Source: Pseudomonas paeninsulae
Lineage (GTDB): Bacteria; Pseudomonadota; Gammaproteobacteria; Pseudomonadales; Pseudomonadaceae
DNA: 64,000 bases
Direction of reading: 5' to 3'
Assembly (NCBI RefSeq): GCF_035621475.1
Contig: NZ_CP141799.1
Span: 4,266,501-4,330,500 of the forward strand
Each line of letters starts with the position of its first letter. Position 1 is the first letter of the stretch. A program made the position numbers and the translations under genes. Below, in pieces: positions 25,630-34,578 of the stretch. The notes beneath the pieces were generated by a model that saw nothing but the letters and a program-made list of their open reading frames with translations, had not been told where the DNA came from and did no database searches.

Positions 25630-27333
25630 ATGAACGACACTCCGAATCTGACCGGCCTGGCTCGACAACTGGTCAACGCCGAACTACTGGACGAACGTGC
25701 CGCCGCCCAGGCTCAAGCCCAGGCGCTGCGCAACAAGATCCCGCTGGTGTCCTACCTGGTGCAGAACAAGCTGGCCAGCAGCCGGGCAGTGGCGGAAATC
25801 GCCTCCGAGCAATTCGGCGTGCCGCTGTGCGACCTCAAGGCCATCGACAAGGACAGCCAGCCGCACGACCTGGTCAGCGAAAAGCTGTGTCGCCAGCACC
25901 GCGTGTTGCCGCTGTACCGCCGTGGCAACAAGCTGTTCGTCGCCCTGTCCGACCCGACCAACCATCAGGCGGTGACCGACATCCAGTTCAGCACCGGCCT
26001 GAGCACCGAAGCGATGCTGGTGGAGGACGACAAGCTCGGCGAGGCCATCGACAAGTTCTTCGAGGCGGCCAACAGCGGCATGGAAGACCTGGCCGACGTC
26101 GACCTCGACGGCCTCGACGTGCAAGTGGTGGATGAGAACAAGGAAGAGGGTGTCGCTGGCGAAAGCGCCGACGACGCGCCGGTGGTGCGCTTCGTCAACA
26201 AGATGCTGCTGGACGCGATCAAGGGCGGCTCCTCGGACCTGCACTTCGAACCTTATGAGAAAGCCTACCGGGTGCGCTTTCGTACCGACGGCATTCTGCA
26301 GGAAATCGCCCGGCCGCCGATCCAGCTGGCACCACGCATCTCGGCGCGGCTGAAGGTGATGGCGGCACTGGATATTTCCGAGCGGCGCAAGCCGCAGGAT
26401 GGACGGATCAAGATGCGCATCTCGAAGACCAAGTCGATCGACTTTCGCGTCAGCACCTGCCCAACGCTGTGGGGCGAGAAGATCGTGATGCGGATTCTCG
26501 ACCCTTCAAGCGCACAGATGGGCATCGATGCACTGGGCTACGAGCCCGGGCAGAAAGACCTGTACATGGCCGCGCTCAAGCAACCGCAGGGCATGATCCT
26601 GGTGACCGGGCCGACCGGCTCGGGCAAGACGGTGTCGTTGTACACCGGCCTGAACATCCTCAATACCGTGGACGTGAACATCTCCACCGCCGAAGACCCG
26701 GTGGAGATCAACCTGGAAGGCATCAACCAGGTCAACGTCAACCCCAAGCAGGGCATGGACTTCACCGCCGCGCTGCGCGCCTTCCTGCGCCAGGACCCAG
26801 ACATCATCATGGTCGGCGAAATTCGCGACCTGGATACCGCCTCCATCGCGATCAAGGCGGCGCAGACCGGGCACATGGTGATGTCGACCCTGCACACCAA
26901 CAGCGCCGCGGAAACCCTGACCCGCCTGCGCAACATGGGCGTGCCCTCGTTCAACATCGCCACCTCGGTCAGCCTGATCATTGCCCAGCGCCTGGCGCGC
27001 AAGCTGTGCGTCCACTGCAAGAAGGAAGTGCAGATCCCGCGCGAGGCGCTGCTTGAGGAAGGTTTCCCGCAAGACCAGCTCGGCAGCTTCAAGATTTACG
27101 CCCCGGTCGGCTGCGAAAATTGCAACGGCGGTTACAAAGGCCGTATCGGAATTTATGAAGTGGTTAAAAACACGCCTGCACTGCAACGGATTATCATGGA
27201 GGAAGGTAATTCCATTGATATCTCCGTGCAAATGCGCAAAGACGGCTTCAATGACCTGCGTACTTCAGCCTTGCTGAAGGCCATGCAGGGCATCACCAGC
27301 CTCGAAGAAGTGAACCGCGTGACAAAGGACTAA
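25630..27333 (+). CDS. pilB: Type IV pilus extension ATPase PilB
   Basis: Cytoplasmic hexameric motor that powers pilus assembly. The 567-residue protein has N-terminal MshEN-type domains (from about residue 5), Walker A GPTGSGKT at residues 327-334, the Asp box around STAEDPVEINLEGINQ, the Walker B region DPDIIMVGEIRD, and the His box TGHMVMSTLHTN. Its tetracysteine zinc site is Cys460/Cys463 and Cys495/Cys498. It is followed directly by pilC and pilD. The start at 25630 is preceded by AGG at a 5-nt spacing and sits divergently from the short pilin gene. Confidence 0.97.
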   Translation: MNDTPNLTGLARQLVNAELLDERAAAQAQAQALRNKIPLVSYLVQNKLASSRAVAEIASEQFGVPLCDLKAIDKDSQPHDLVSEKLCRQHRVLPLYRRGNKLFVALSDPTNHQAVTDIQFSTGLSTEAMLVEDDKLGEAIDKFFEAANSGMEDLADVDLDGLDVQVVDENKEEGVAGESADDAPVVRFVNKMLLDAIKGGSSDLHFEPYEKAYRVRFRTDGILQEIARPPIQLAPRISARLKVMAALDISERRKPQDGRIKMRISKTKSIDFRVSTCPTLWGEKIVMRILDPSSAQMGIDALGYEPGQKDLYMAALKQPQGMILVTGPTGSGKTVSLYTGLNILNTVDVNISTAEDPVEINLEGINQVNVNPKQGMDFTAALRAFLRQDPDIIMVGEIRDLDTASIAIKAAQTGHMVMSTLHTNSAAETLTRLRNMGVPSFNIATSVSLIIAQRLARKLCVHCKKEVQIPREALLEEGFPQDQLGSFKIYAPVGCENCNGGYKGRIGIYEVVKNTPALQRIIMEEGNSIDISVQMRKDGFNDLRTSALLKAMQGITSLEEVNRVTKD

Positions 27334-27336
27334 CCG

Positions 27337-28557
27337 ATGGCGGCCAAAGCACTAACAACCAGCGTTTTCATCTGGGAAGGCACCGATAAGAAAGGCGGCA
27401 AGATGAAGGGCGAGTTGACGGGGCAGTCACCTGCCCTGATCAAGGCCCAGTTGCGCAAGCAGGGCATCAACCCGCTCAAGGTGCGCAAGAAGCCGATGTC
27501 GCTGTTCAGCGCCGGCAAGAAGATCAAGCCCATGGATATCGCCCTGTTCACCCGGCAGATGGCCACCATGATGAAGGCCGGGGTGCCGCTGCTGCAGTCC
27601 TTCGAGATCATCGGCGAGGGCTTCGACAACCCGAACATGCGCAAACTGATCGACGAGGTTAAGCAGGAGGTGGCCGCGGGCAACAGCTTCGCCGCCTCGC
27701 TGCGCAAGAAGCCGCTGTACTTCGATGACCTGTATTGCAACCTAGTCGACTCGGGCGAACAGTCCGGCGCGCTGGAAACCCTGCTGGACCGGGTCGCCAC
27801 CTACAAGGAAAAGACCGAGGCACTCAAGGCCAAGATCAAGAAGGCCATGACCTACCCGATCGCGGTGATCGTGGTGGCGGTGATCGTCACGGCGATTTTG
27901 TTGATCAAGGTGGTGCCGCAATTCGAGAGTGTGTTCGCCGGTTTCGGCGCCGAACTGCCGGCCTTCACCCAGGTGGTGGTGAACATGTCGCGCGGCCTGC
28001 AGGAATGGTGGTTCATGTTTATTTTCGGCATATTCGCCATTGCCTTCACGTTTAAATGGGTGTTCAAGCGCTCGGAGAAATTCCGCGACTTCCTCGACCG
28101 CACCCTGCTCAAGGCGCCCATCGTTGGCGACATCATGTACAAGGCGGTGGTGGCACGTTACGCCCGCACGCTGGCGACGACCTTCGCCGCCGGGGTGCCG
28201 CTGGTCGAGGCCCTCGACTCGGTGGCCGGGGCAACCGGCAACGTGGTGTTCCGCAATGCCGTGCACAAGATCCGCAATGACGTGTCATCCGGTACCCAAT
28301 TGAACTTCTCGATGCGCAGCACCGGCATCTTCCCGAGCATGGCCATCCAGATGACCGCCATCGGCGAGGAATCTGGCTCGCTGGACGAGATGCTGGACAA
28401 GGTCGCGGGCTATTACGAGGACGAGGTGGACAACGCCGTCGACAACCTGACCACCCTGATGGAGCCGATGATCATGTCGGTTATCGGCGTGCTGGTCGGC
28501 GGTTTGATCATTGCCATGTACCTGCCGATCTTCCAGCTGGGTTCGGTGGTTGGCTAA
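27337..28557 (+). CDS. pilC: Type IV pilus inner-membrane platform protein PilC
   Basis: Polytopic platform protein that couples PilB to pilin incorporation. The 406 residues hold two GspF-type cytoplasmic domains (FTRQMATMMKAGVPLLQSFEI near residues 69-89, and VARYARTLATTFAAGVPLVEAL near 272-293). Three membrane helices lie near 172-195, 222-245 and 375-398. The gene starts 3 nt after pilB and ends 3 nt before pilD, so the three form a tight operon. Confidence 0.96.
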   Translation: MAAKALTTSVFIWEGTDKKGGKMKGELTGQSPALIKAQLRKQGINPLKVRKKPMSLFSAGKKIKPMDIALFTRQMATMMKAGVPLLQSFEIIGEGFDNPNMRKLIDEVKQEVAAGNSFAASLRKKPLYFDDLYCNLVDSGEQSGALETLLDRVATYKEKTEALKAKIKKAMTYPIAVIVVAVIVTAILLIKVVPQFESVFAGFGAELPAFTQVVVNMSRGLQEWWFMFIFGIFAIAFTFKWVFKRSEKFRDFLDRTLLKAPIVGDIMYKAVVARYARTLATTFAAGVPLVEALDSVAGATGNVVFRNAVHKIRNDVSSGTQLNFSMRSTGIFPSMAIQMTAIGEESGSLDEMLDKVAGYYEDEVDNAVDNLTTLMEPMIMSVIGVLVGGLIIAMYLPIFQLGSVVG

Positions 28558-28560
28558 CTC

Positions 28561-29433
28561 ATGACGCTAGAGTTCCTGGCCGGCAATTTGCCGGCCTTTA
28601 CCTTGATCTGCCTGCTGCTCGGGCTGCTGATCGGCAGCTTTCTCAATGTGCTGGTGTATCGCCTGCCGGTGATGATGCAGCACGACTGGCAGGCCCAGGC
28701 GCGGGAAATCCTGGAATTGCCTGCGTTACCCAGCGGACCGATCTTCAACCTGATTTTGCCCAATTCGCGCTGCCCGCACTGCGGCCACGAGATTCGCCCC
28801 TGGGAGAATATCCCGGTAATCAGCTACCTGTTCCTGCGCGGTAAGTGCTCCAACTGCAAGGCGCCGATCAGCCTGCGCTACCCGCTGGTGGAACTGGCGT
28901 GCGGCTTGCTGTCGGCGTATGTGGCCTGGCATTTCGGCTTCACCTGGCAGGCCGCCGGCATGCTGCTGCTGAGCTGGGGCCTGTTGGCGATGAGCCTGAT
29001 CGACGCCGACCATCAACTGCTGCCGGACTCGTTGGTGCTGCCGTTGCTGTGGCTGGGGCTGATCGCCAACTACTTCGGCCTGCTCACCAGCCTGGAAGCC
29101 GCCCTGTGGGGCGCGATTGGCGGTTACCTGAGCCTGTGGTCGGTGTACTGGCTGTTCAAACTGGTGACCGGCAAGGAAGGCATGGGCTATGGCGACTTCA
29201 AGCTGCTGGCCATGCTCGGCGCCTGGGGCGGCTGGCAAGTGCTGCCGCTGACCATCCTGCTGTCGTCGCTGGTCGGTGCCGTGCTCGGCCTGATCATGCT
29301 GCGCCTGCGCAACGCCGCAACCAGCACCCCCATCCCGTTCGGCCCCTACCTGGCCATCGCCGGCTGGATCGCCCTGATGTGGGGCGAGCAGATCACCGGA
29401 ACCTACCTCCAATTTGCCGGGTTTGGGCCGTAG
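28561..29433 (+). CDS. pilD: Prepilin peptidase / N-methyltransferase PilD
   Basis: Bifunctional inner-membrane aspartyl protease that cleaves prepilins after Gly and methylates the new N-terminus. At 290 residues it has the tetracysteine zinc loop (Cys71/Cys74 and Cys96/Cys99) and the catalytic aspartates in SLIDADHQLLPD (Asp148/Asp150) and in GYGDFKLL (Asp212), with about eight membrane helices. It should process the short pilin and all minor prepilins in this window, and probably type II secretion pseudopilins encoded elsewhere. Confidence 0.97.
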   Translation: MTLEFLAGNLPAFTLICLLLGLLIGSFLNVLVYRLPVMMQHDWQAQAREILELPALPSGPIFNLILPNSRCPHCGHEIRPWENIPVISYLFLRGKCSNCKAPISLRYPLVELACGLLSAYVAWHFGFTWQAAGMLLLSWGLLAMSLIDADHQLLPDSLVLPLLWLGLIANYFGLLTSLEAALWGAIGGYLSLWSVYWLFKLVTGKEGMGYGDFKLLAMLGAWGGWQVLPLTILLSSLVGAVLGLIMLRLRNAATSTPIPFGPYLAIAGWIALMWGEQITGTYLQFAGFGP

Positions 29434-29439
29434 GATGGC

Positions 29440-29548
29440 GTTGAGCGAAGCGATACCCATGCTGTAGCGTTGAGCGCAGCGATACCCATGCTGTAGCGTT
29501 GAGCGCAGCGATACCCATGCTGTAGCGTTGAGCGCAGCGATACCCATC
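29440..29548 (-). repeat. Four head-to-tail copies of a 29-bp repeat
   Basis: Units starting at 29440, 29469, 29498 and 29527 share GTTGAGCGCAGCGATACCCA plus a short GCTGTAGC spacer. Each is the reverse form of the window's main repeat core. The array follows the pilD stop directly. A forward copy at about 29599 (GATGGGTATCGCTGCGCTCA) and two CATCCTACAAAAGCC ends (to about 29690) complete the block next to RAYT. Confidence 0.9.
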
Positions 29549-29713
29549 ACAGCAATCTGCGGCAAACCAATAAAACCCGGCGGCTGGGCAACCGGTGATG
29601 GGTATCGCTGCGCTCACGCCTACGCGGCCCGCCACATCCTACAAAAGCCTACGCGGCCGCCGCATCCTACAAAAGCCCTGTGGCGGCCGGTTGGCTGTAA
29701 ACGATCACTCCAC

Positions 29714-30250
29714 CTATTGCTGCTCGCCGTATTCGCTGTCTGGGCCATCATCTGCTCCGGCCCAATCTTCGGGTAACAAACCCGCCCGCACATAGCGGTG
29801 GAAGGACGACCACGGCCAATCGGCTACTCGTTGTACGTGGCCGTGCTTGCGTGGGTTGTGGTGGATGTAGTCGACATGCCGGACGAAGTCCTGGTCATCA
29901 CGGATGCGGTGCTCCCAATAACGCCGCTGCCAGATGTTGCGCTCGCCCCTGCCCCGTCGGCTGGCGCCAATCTGTTCGCCGCCAGGCAAGGCGCGGGAGA
30001 AGCCGGTTTTAATCAGCCGCCAGCGCACGGCAAAGTCGGCATCGCCGAGCGGCAGGGTGCAGAGGGCATGCAGGTGATCAGGGAGGATGACGATGGCCTC
30101 GATACGCCAGGGATGCCGGCGCATCACCCCAGCGAAACTGGCGCGCAGCAGGTCGACCTGCGTGGTGAGCAAACCGCGTTGGCGGTCAGCCAGGTTGAGG
30201 GTGAAAAACCAGGTGGCGCCCGGCGTGTTATCGCGACGGTAAGCGGTCAT
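29714..30250 (-). mobile_element. REP-associated tyrosine transposase (RAYT), Y1/HUH family
   Basis: A 178-residue IS200-like Y1 transposase of the RAYT (TnpA-REP) class. It has the HUH motif at His59/His61 in LPDHLHALC and the candidate nucleophile Tyr128 in HVDYIHHNPRKHG, with the RAYT-typical YWEHRIRDDQDF and WPWSSFHRYV segments. Family RAYTs nick single-stranded DNA at REP palindromes. The gene has no classical IS ends but is flanked on both sides by blocks of the same dispersed repeat (29440-29690 and 30330-30878), the expected RAYT-REP arrangement. All catalytic motifs look intact. Confidence 0.93.
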
Positions 30251-30329
30251 GGGCTGCAGTCCTTTGCAAGGCAGGGCTGGGCCAGTGTAGTTGATGCAAG
30301 TGGATTGATTAAATGATGGCGACCGCTGC

Positions 30330-30878
30330 GGCTGCGCAACCGCTTGATGGGTATCGCTACGCTCAACGCCATCCTACGGGTTGGCAGCTGCACCGTTTTT
30401 GTAGGCTGCGGTGGGCCGCATAGGCTGAGCGCAGCGATACCCATTACAACGATCTGCGGTAAATCAATAAAACCCGGCGGCTGCGCAACCGCTTGATGGG
30501 TATCGCTACGCTCAACGCCATCCTACGGGTTGGCAGCTGCACCGTTTTTGTAGGCTGTGGTGAGCCGCATAGGCTGAGCGCAGCGATACCCATTACGACG
30601 ATCTGCGGTAAATCAATAAAACCCGGCGGCTGCGCAACCGTTTGATGGGTATCGCTACGCTCAACGCCATCCTACGGGTTGGCAGCTGCACCGTTTTTGT
30701 AGGCTGTGGTGGGCCGCATAGGCTGAGCGCAGCGATACCCATTACAACGATCTGCGGTAAATCAATAAAACCCGGCGGCTGCGCAACCGCTTGATGGGTA
30801 TCGCTACGCTCAACACCATCCTACGGGTTGGCAGCTGCACCATTTTTGTAGGCTGTGGTGAGCCGCATCCTACAAAAG
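30330..30878. repeat. BIME array with 149-bp period, almost four units
   Basis: The word TTGATGGGTATCGCTACGCT starts at 30344, 30493, 30642 and 30791, exactly 149 bp apart. Each unit contains a forward core, a CATCCTACGG end, a TTTTTGTAGGCTG end, a reverse core (GCGCAGCGATACCCATTA) and the linker with GATCTGCGGTAAATCAATAA. The last unit breaks off into CATCCTACAAAAGCC. Units differ at only a few positions, indicating recent amplification or ongoing homogenisation. Confidence 0.93.
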
Positions 30879-30978
30879 CCCTGCGGGCGCCGCGGATCCG
30901 CCACCTGATTCGCCAGGGCGCCGGCTCCTGCTCTACAATTGTTGCCCTGTTTATGGCCAACGAGAGCCGCACCCGAAG

Positions 30979-31587
30979 ATGAAACCCTGGATTCTTGGCC
31001 TCACGGGCGGTATTGGCAGCGGTAAAAGCGCAGTCGCCCAGCACTTTATCGATCAAGGCGTGCATCTGGTCGATGCTGATCATGCGGCGCGCTGGGTGGT
31101 CGAGCCGGGCACGCCGGCGCTGGCCAAGATCGTCGAGCACTTCGGTGAAGGGGTGTTGCGGCCTGACGGTCAGCTCGACCGCGTGGCGCTACGCGGTCTG
31201 ATTTTCCAGAACCCCGAGCAACGGCGCTGGCTGGAAACCCTACTGCACCCGCTGATCGGTCAGGAAATCAGCCAATACCTGGCGCGCGCCGAGTCGCCTT
31301 ACGCGATTCTGGTGTCGCCGCTACTGGTCGAATCCGGCCAACAGCGCTTGACCCAGCGCGTGCTGGTGGTCGACGCACCCGAGCACTTGCAAGTGCAGCG
31401 CGCCATGCAGCGCGACCAAAGCTCGGCCGAACAGGTGCAGGCGATTCTCAAGGCCCAGGCCAGCCGCGAACAACGTCTGCAGCATGCCGATGATGTGCTG
31501 CTCAATGATCGCGACCTGGCCTGGTTGAAAAGCGAAGTCGAACGCCTGCACACCTTTTACCTGACCCTGCGCGGAGGCCAACCATGA
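30979..31587 (+). CDS. coaE: Dephospho-CoA kinase
   Basis: Catalyses the last step of coenzyme A synthesis, phosphorylating dephospho-CoA at the 3' hydroxyl. The 202-residue protein has the P-loop [11 protein letters not shown] at residues 8-18, [14 protein letters not shown] following it, and the helical CoA lid with HPLIGQEI. It sits in the usual Pseudomonas order pilD-coaE-yacG, here separated from pilD by RAYT and the repeat array, and overlaps yacG by 4 nt. Confidence 0.96.
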   Translation: MKPWILGLTGGIGSGKSAVAQHFIDQGVHLVDADHAARWVVEPGTPALAKIVEHFGEGVLRPDGQLDRVALRGLIFQNPEQRRWLETLLHPLIGQEISQYLARAESPYAILVSPLLVESGQQRLTQRVLVVDAPEHLQVQRAMQRDQSSAEQVQAILKAQASREQRLQHADDVLLNDRDLAWLKSEVERLHTFYLTLRGGQP

Positions 31588-31790
31588 GCCAACCCACCAT
31601 CGTGAAATGCCCCACCTGCAACGCCCCGGTCGAATGGGGCCCACAAAGTCCGCAACGACCTTTCTGCTCGGAACGCTGCAAGCTGATCGACCTAGGCGCT
31701 TGGGCCTCGGAAGAACACGCCATCCCCGGTGGCGGCTTGGAAGACGACCTATTCTCCAGCGATCTGGATCTGCCGCCGCGCCAGCACTGA
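31584..31790 (+). CDS. yacG: DNA gyrase inhibitor YacG (zinc-binding)
   Basis: A 68-residue zinc protein that in E. coli binds GyrB and inhibits gyrase. The four ligands are Cys9/Cys12 (VKCPTCN) and Cys28/Cys32 (FCSERC), followed by the family sequence [17 protein letters not shown]. It is translationally coupled to coaE by an ATGA overlap. Confidence 0.95.
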   Translation: MSQPTIVKCPTCNAPVEWGPQSPQRPFCSERCKLIDLGAWASEEHAIPGGGLEDDLFSSDLDLPPRQH

Positions 31791-31934
31791 CGACTGGAGC
31801 CATGCCAATAAGCCCACGCCGTGAGCACGACCGTGGGTGCGCACGGCACAGCTTACGGAGGCGGAACGACGGGGATCAGAGCGTAGGGTAGAACCGCCCC
31901 TGGCGTTTCCACCGCTTACCGCGCACCTCTAGAT

Positions 31935-31975
31935 TGACGGCGGATTACGCCGCTGCGCGGCTAATCCACCCTACG
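31935..31975. repeat. CGGATTACGCCGC...GCGGCTAATCC palindrome
   Basis: Inverted orientation copy of the element seen at 19840-19872, ending CTAATCCACCCTACGG. It lies between the convergent yacG and the CbiM-like permease gene. Confidence 0.8.
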
Positions 31976-31991
31976 GACTGCCGCCTCGCAC

Positions 31992-32681
31992 TCAACGCGG
32001 CTTGTCGTCGTCCTTCCAGGGGGCAGACAGGTAGCGCGTGCGATTGAAGGTTTCCAGCCAGTCGGGGTAGAACACCACCAGCGCGGTAACCAGCATTCCA
32101 TTGATGAACGCCTCGGGAAAGATCACCAGCCACAGGTAGCCGACGAAATCCCCGAGCCAGGGCGGCATCGGGAACAGGCCGCCGACCCACAACACCCCCA
32201 GCCCGGCCAGAATGCACAGCAAGGCGGCCAGGGCCGCAGGGAAGAAGCCGCTAAAAAATATGTAGACGAACAGATTGCGCGACTGCGCGCGCTCGACCCG
32301 CAGCGCACAGAGCTCGGTGACCAGCACCGGAATCAACACCAGCAGTACACCGTTCATGCCCAGCGCGGCCAAGTCCTGGCGGCCCAACAGGAGCATGCCG
32401 AGCTGGGCGATAAACCCGGCGAGGATCGCCAGCGGCCAATCGAGCAACAGCGTCACCGCCGTCATGCCGATGACATGGTAAGACAACCCCGAGTCGAAAT
32501 CGCGGCGCACCAGCCACAGCACAAATAGCGCGAACACCGCCCCGAAGACCAGATGCTGGCGCCGCAGGTCGCTGAACAACTCCAGCCACGGCGCCCGCCA
32601 TATGGCCCAGAAGACCAGCGGCAGATAAAGTGCCCAGCCGATGATCTGGCTGACAGGTGAGAGCAGTTCGGCAGCGATCAT
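31992..32681 (-). CDS. CbiM-like energy-coupling factor transporter permease
   Basis: A 229-residue membrane protein with about six or seven helices. It belongs to the CbiM-like permease proteins annotated as energy-coupling factor transporter permeases in Pseudomonas; the helical segment FFSGFFPAALAALLCILAGL and the following PEAFINGMLVTALVVFYP are typical. No ECF ATPase or T component lies nearby, and the His-rich N-terminus of nickel/cobalt CbiM is missing, so substrate and partners are unknown. In P. aeruginosa a similar gene also follows yacG (by memory). Confidence 0.75.
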   Translation of the reverse strand: MIAAELLSPVSQIIGWALYLPLVFWAIWRAPWLELFSDLRRQHLVFGAVFALFVLWLVRRDFDSGLSYHVIGMTAVTLLLDWPLAILAGFIAQLGMLLLGRQDLAALGMNGVLLVLIPVLVTELCALRVERAQSRNLFVYIFFSGFFPAALAALLCILAGLGVLWVGGLFPMPPWLGDFVGYLWLVIFPEAFINGMLVTALVVFYPDWLETFNRTRYLSAPWKDDDKPR

Positions 32682-32844
32682 AGGTAGCGCCTACGCCTGA
32701 ATGATGGACGCAGCCAGTCTACACCGGTGCTTAGACGACGAATAACGCTTCGCGGCCGAAGCGCAATGCCGCCCGGAAAATCCGGAACAACCCGCAACCC
32801 TTAGCCTGGCAGGTCATGTTTGACCATGCCGCAGGATGAGTTTT

Positions 32845-32990
32845 TGTAGGATGGCGTTGAGCGCAGCGATACCCATCACGACGATCTGCGGCAAATCAAT
32901 AAAATCCGGCGGCAGGGCAACCAGTTGATGGGTATCGCTGCGCTCAACCACATCCTACGGGGCCGCAGCGTTTTTGTAGGATGTAGCGGG
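32845..32990. repeat. Inverted pair of the GATGGGTATCGCT family
   Basis: TGTAGGATGGCGTTGAGCGC leads into a reverse core (to about 32877). The standard linker GATCTGCGGCAAATCAATAA follows, and then the forward core GATGGGTATCGCTGCGCTCA and ACATCCTACGG. A further TTTTTGTAGGATG end lies at about 32972. This unit has the same design as the 149-bp array. Confidence 0.9.
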
Positions 32991-33063
32991 CCGCGCAGGC
33001 TTGAACCGGACGGAACGGCCCAGGGGCTACCAAGCCCCCATGACTGCAGGCTAAGCTGTAGGC

Positions 33064-33693
33064 ATGGATGATTCCGACTACCTGCGCTTGCTCACGCACC
33101 AGGCCGAGCAGGCTAATGAATTCCTTTCCAACGCCCGCAAGTGGGAGCGTGAGCGTTGGGTGTGCCAGCGCCTGCTGCAAGCCTTGAACGTCAGCCATCG
33201 ACTCGAGGAGTTCAGTGCGGCCGAGCAGGAACCGCCGGACGTACTGTTTCGCGAGGCCAGTTTCGAGGTGTTTTTCGTGCTCGACGAAGGCCGGCGCCTC
33301 ACCGAGGAGTGGCGCGCCGAGCTGGAACGCCGGCGCAGTGCCTTCTCACTCAGCCAACTGGTAAAGCGCGAGGCCAAACCCAGACGTATCGGGGCCGCCG
33401 AGCTGCAGGCACGCCTGGCGACGACCCTGCGCAAGAAAGCGCACAACTACAGCGAACGCGGCCTCGACCTTGGCGAACTGGACATGCTGGCGTTCGTCAG
33501 CCTGAAACGCGCCGTCCCTGACTTCAACAGCCACTTCCCGCCGCCCACCGAGTTCCTGCGTCAGGGCTGGCGCTCGCTGTCGCTGGTCGGCCCGACCTTT
33601 GCGCGGGTATTGTTTGCTCATCCCGATGCGCCAGATTTTCTGCGCAGCAACCTCGGCCGCAGCGTATTGTTCGATGTCGGCATCAGCCTGTGA
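33064..33693 (+). CDS. DUF1780 family protein
   Basis: A 209-residue cytoplasmic protein of the DUF1780 family, whose structures have an endonuclease-like fold; biochemical function is not established. It begins MDDSDYLRLLTHQAEQANEF and has the conserved RKWERERWVCQRLLQALNV and the central EPPDVLFREASFEVFFVLDEGRRLTEEW. The E-PPDV-FxxASFEVFFVLD pattern resembles a nuclease core. It forms a probable operon with the MOSC gene, 71 nt downstream. Confidence 0.85.
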   Translation: MDDSDYLRLLTHQAEQANEFLSNARKWERERWVCQRLLQALNVSHRLEEFSAAEQEPPDVLFREASFEVFFVLDEGRRLTEEWRAELERRRSAFSLSQLVKREAKPRRIGAAELQARLATTLRKKAHNYSERGLDLGELDMLAFVSLKRAVPDFNSHFPPPTEFLRQGWRSLSLVGPTFARVLFAHPDAPDFLRSNLGRSVLFDVGISL

Positions 33694-33764
33694 TGACCTG
33701 AGACGCTGAAACGCCCTGCAATCCGGCCCACCTGATGACAGCACGCGAGAGACACTGAGCCGCC

Positions 33765-34259
33765 ATGAGTCCATTACAAGAACTGCTCGCGGCCGTACCG
33801 CAACGTGGCCAGGTGCGCTGGATTGGCGTACGTCCCGCCTCGCGCGGCGCCATGCTCGCACTGGATGCGGTGGAGGCGCGCCATGAAGCCGGCCTCACCG
33901 GCGACCACAGCCGTCCCGGGCCACGCAATGCGCGACAGGTCACCCTGATCCAGTGGGAACACCTGGCAGTGATCGGCGCCCTGCTCGGCCGTCCCGCCAC
34001 ACAACCGATCCAGCCGCAGGATCTGCGCCGCAATATCGCCATCAGTGGTATCAACCTGTTCAGCCTCAAGGGCCGGCGCTTTCGCATCGGCCAGGCCGTG
34101 CTGGAAACTACCGGCTGGTGCCAGCCCTGTGCGCGGCTCGAAGAACGCTTGGGGCCAGGTACCTTCCAGGCGGTGCGCGGTCATGGCGGCATCACCGCCC
34201 GCGTACTGGAAGGCGGCATTATTCGTCTGAATGACGACCTGTGCGTTGAGCCCTTGTGA
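33765..34259 (+). CDS. MOSC domain protein
   Basis: A 164-residue MOSC-domain protein, the fold of molybdenum cofactor sulfurase C-terminal domains. It shows LTGDHSRPGPRNARQVTLIQWEH split over residues 45-67, then DLRRNIAISGINL and LETTGWCQPCARLEE with the conserved Cys. The exact substrate is unknown; related proteins handle Mo cofactor or hydroxylamine-type reductions. It follows DUF1780 on the same strand and is followed by the DUF3094 gene. Confidence 0.88.
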   Translation: MSPLQELLAAVPQRGQVRWIGVRPASRGAMLALDAVEARHEAGLTGDHSRPGPRNARQVTLIQWEHLAVIGALLGRPATQPIQPQDLRRNIAISGINLFSLKGRRFRIGQAVLETTGWCQPCARLEERLGPGTFQAVRGHGGITARVLEGGIIRLNDDLCVEPL

Positions 34260-34341
34260 ACGCCACGGCTAGAATAGCCACCATCCACAGGCCGACCGAG
34301 AACCGCAGTGTTTCCCCACGGTCTGATCCTTCGAGGTTCTT

Positions 34342-34515
34342 ATGTCCAGCCGCCTGAGTCCCGACGATCAAAAACGCGTCGACCAGTACCTGAGTGCCCC
34401 CCAGCATCAAGTCGAACGTCAACCCTTCAAGGTGTGGCGCTTGCTGCTGATCATTGTCGGCGTGGTGATCGCCCTGGGCCTGCTGAGCCGCCTTCTGAGT
34501 CGCCTGGTGCTATGA
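34342..34515 (+). CDS. DUF3094 small membrane protein
   Basis: A 57-residue protein: a hydrophilic N-terminus (SSRLSPDDQKRVDQYLSAP) and one membrane helix (about residues 33-48, LLLIIVGVVIALGLL). GAGG lies 5 nt before the ATG. This matches the DUF3094 family found next to ndh in Pseudomonas. Function unknown. It lies 64 nt upstream of ndh on the same strand. Confidence 0.85.
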   Translation: MSSRLSPDDQKRVDQYLSAPQHQVERQPFKVWRLLLIIVGVVIALGLLSRLLSRLVL

Positions 34516-34578
34516 GCTGCTTCGCGCTCGCCCAGCCAGACTTGCCGAATTTTTTTCCAAGCCTTGTGAGAGTGATCC

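Noticed and set aside
29440..29548. CRISPR-like 29-bp repeats
   Set aside because: Units are head to tail with no variable spacers and match the dispersed repeat core.
30330..30878. CRISPR array
   Set aside because: The period is 149 bp, the inter-core sequence is itself repeated with no unique spacers, and no cas genes are present.
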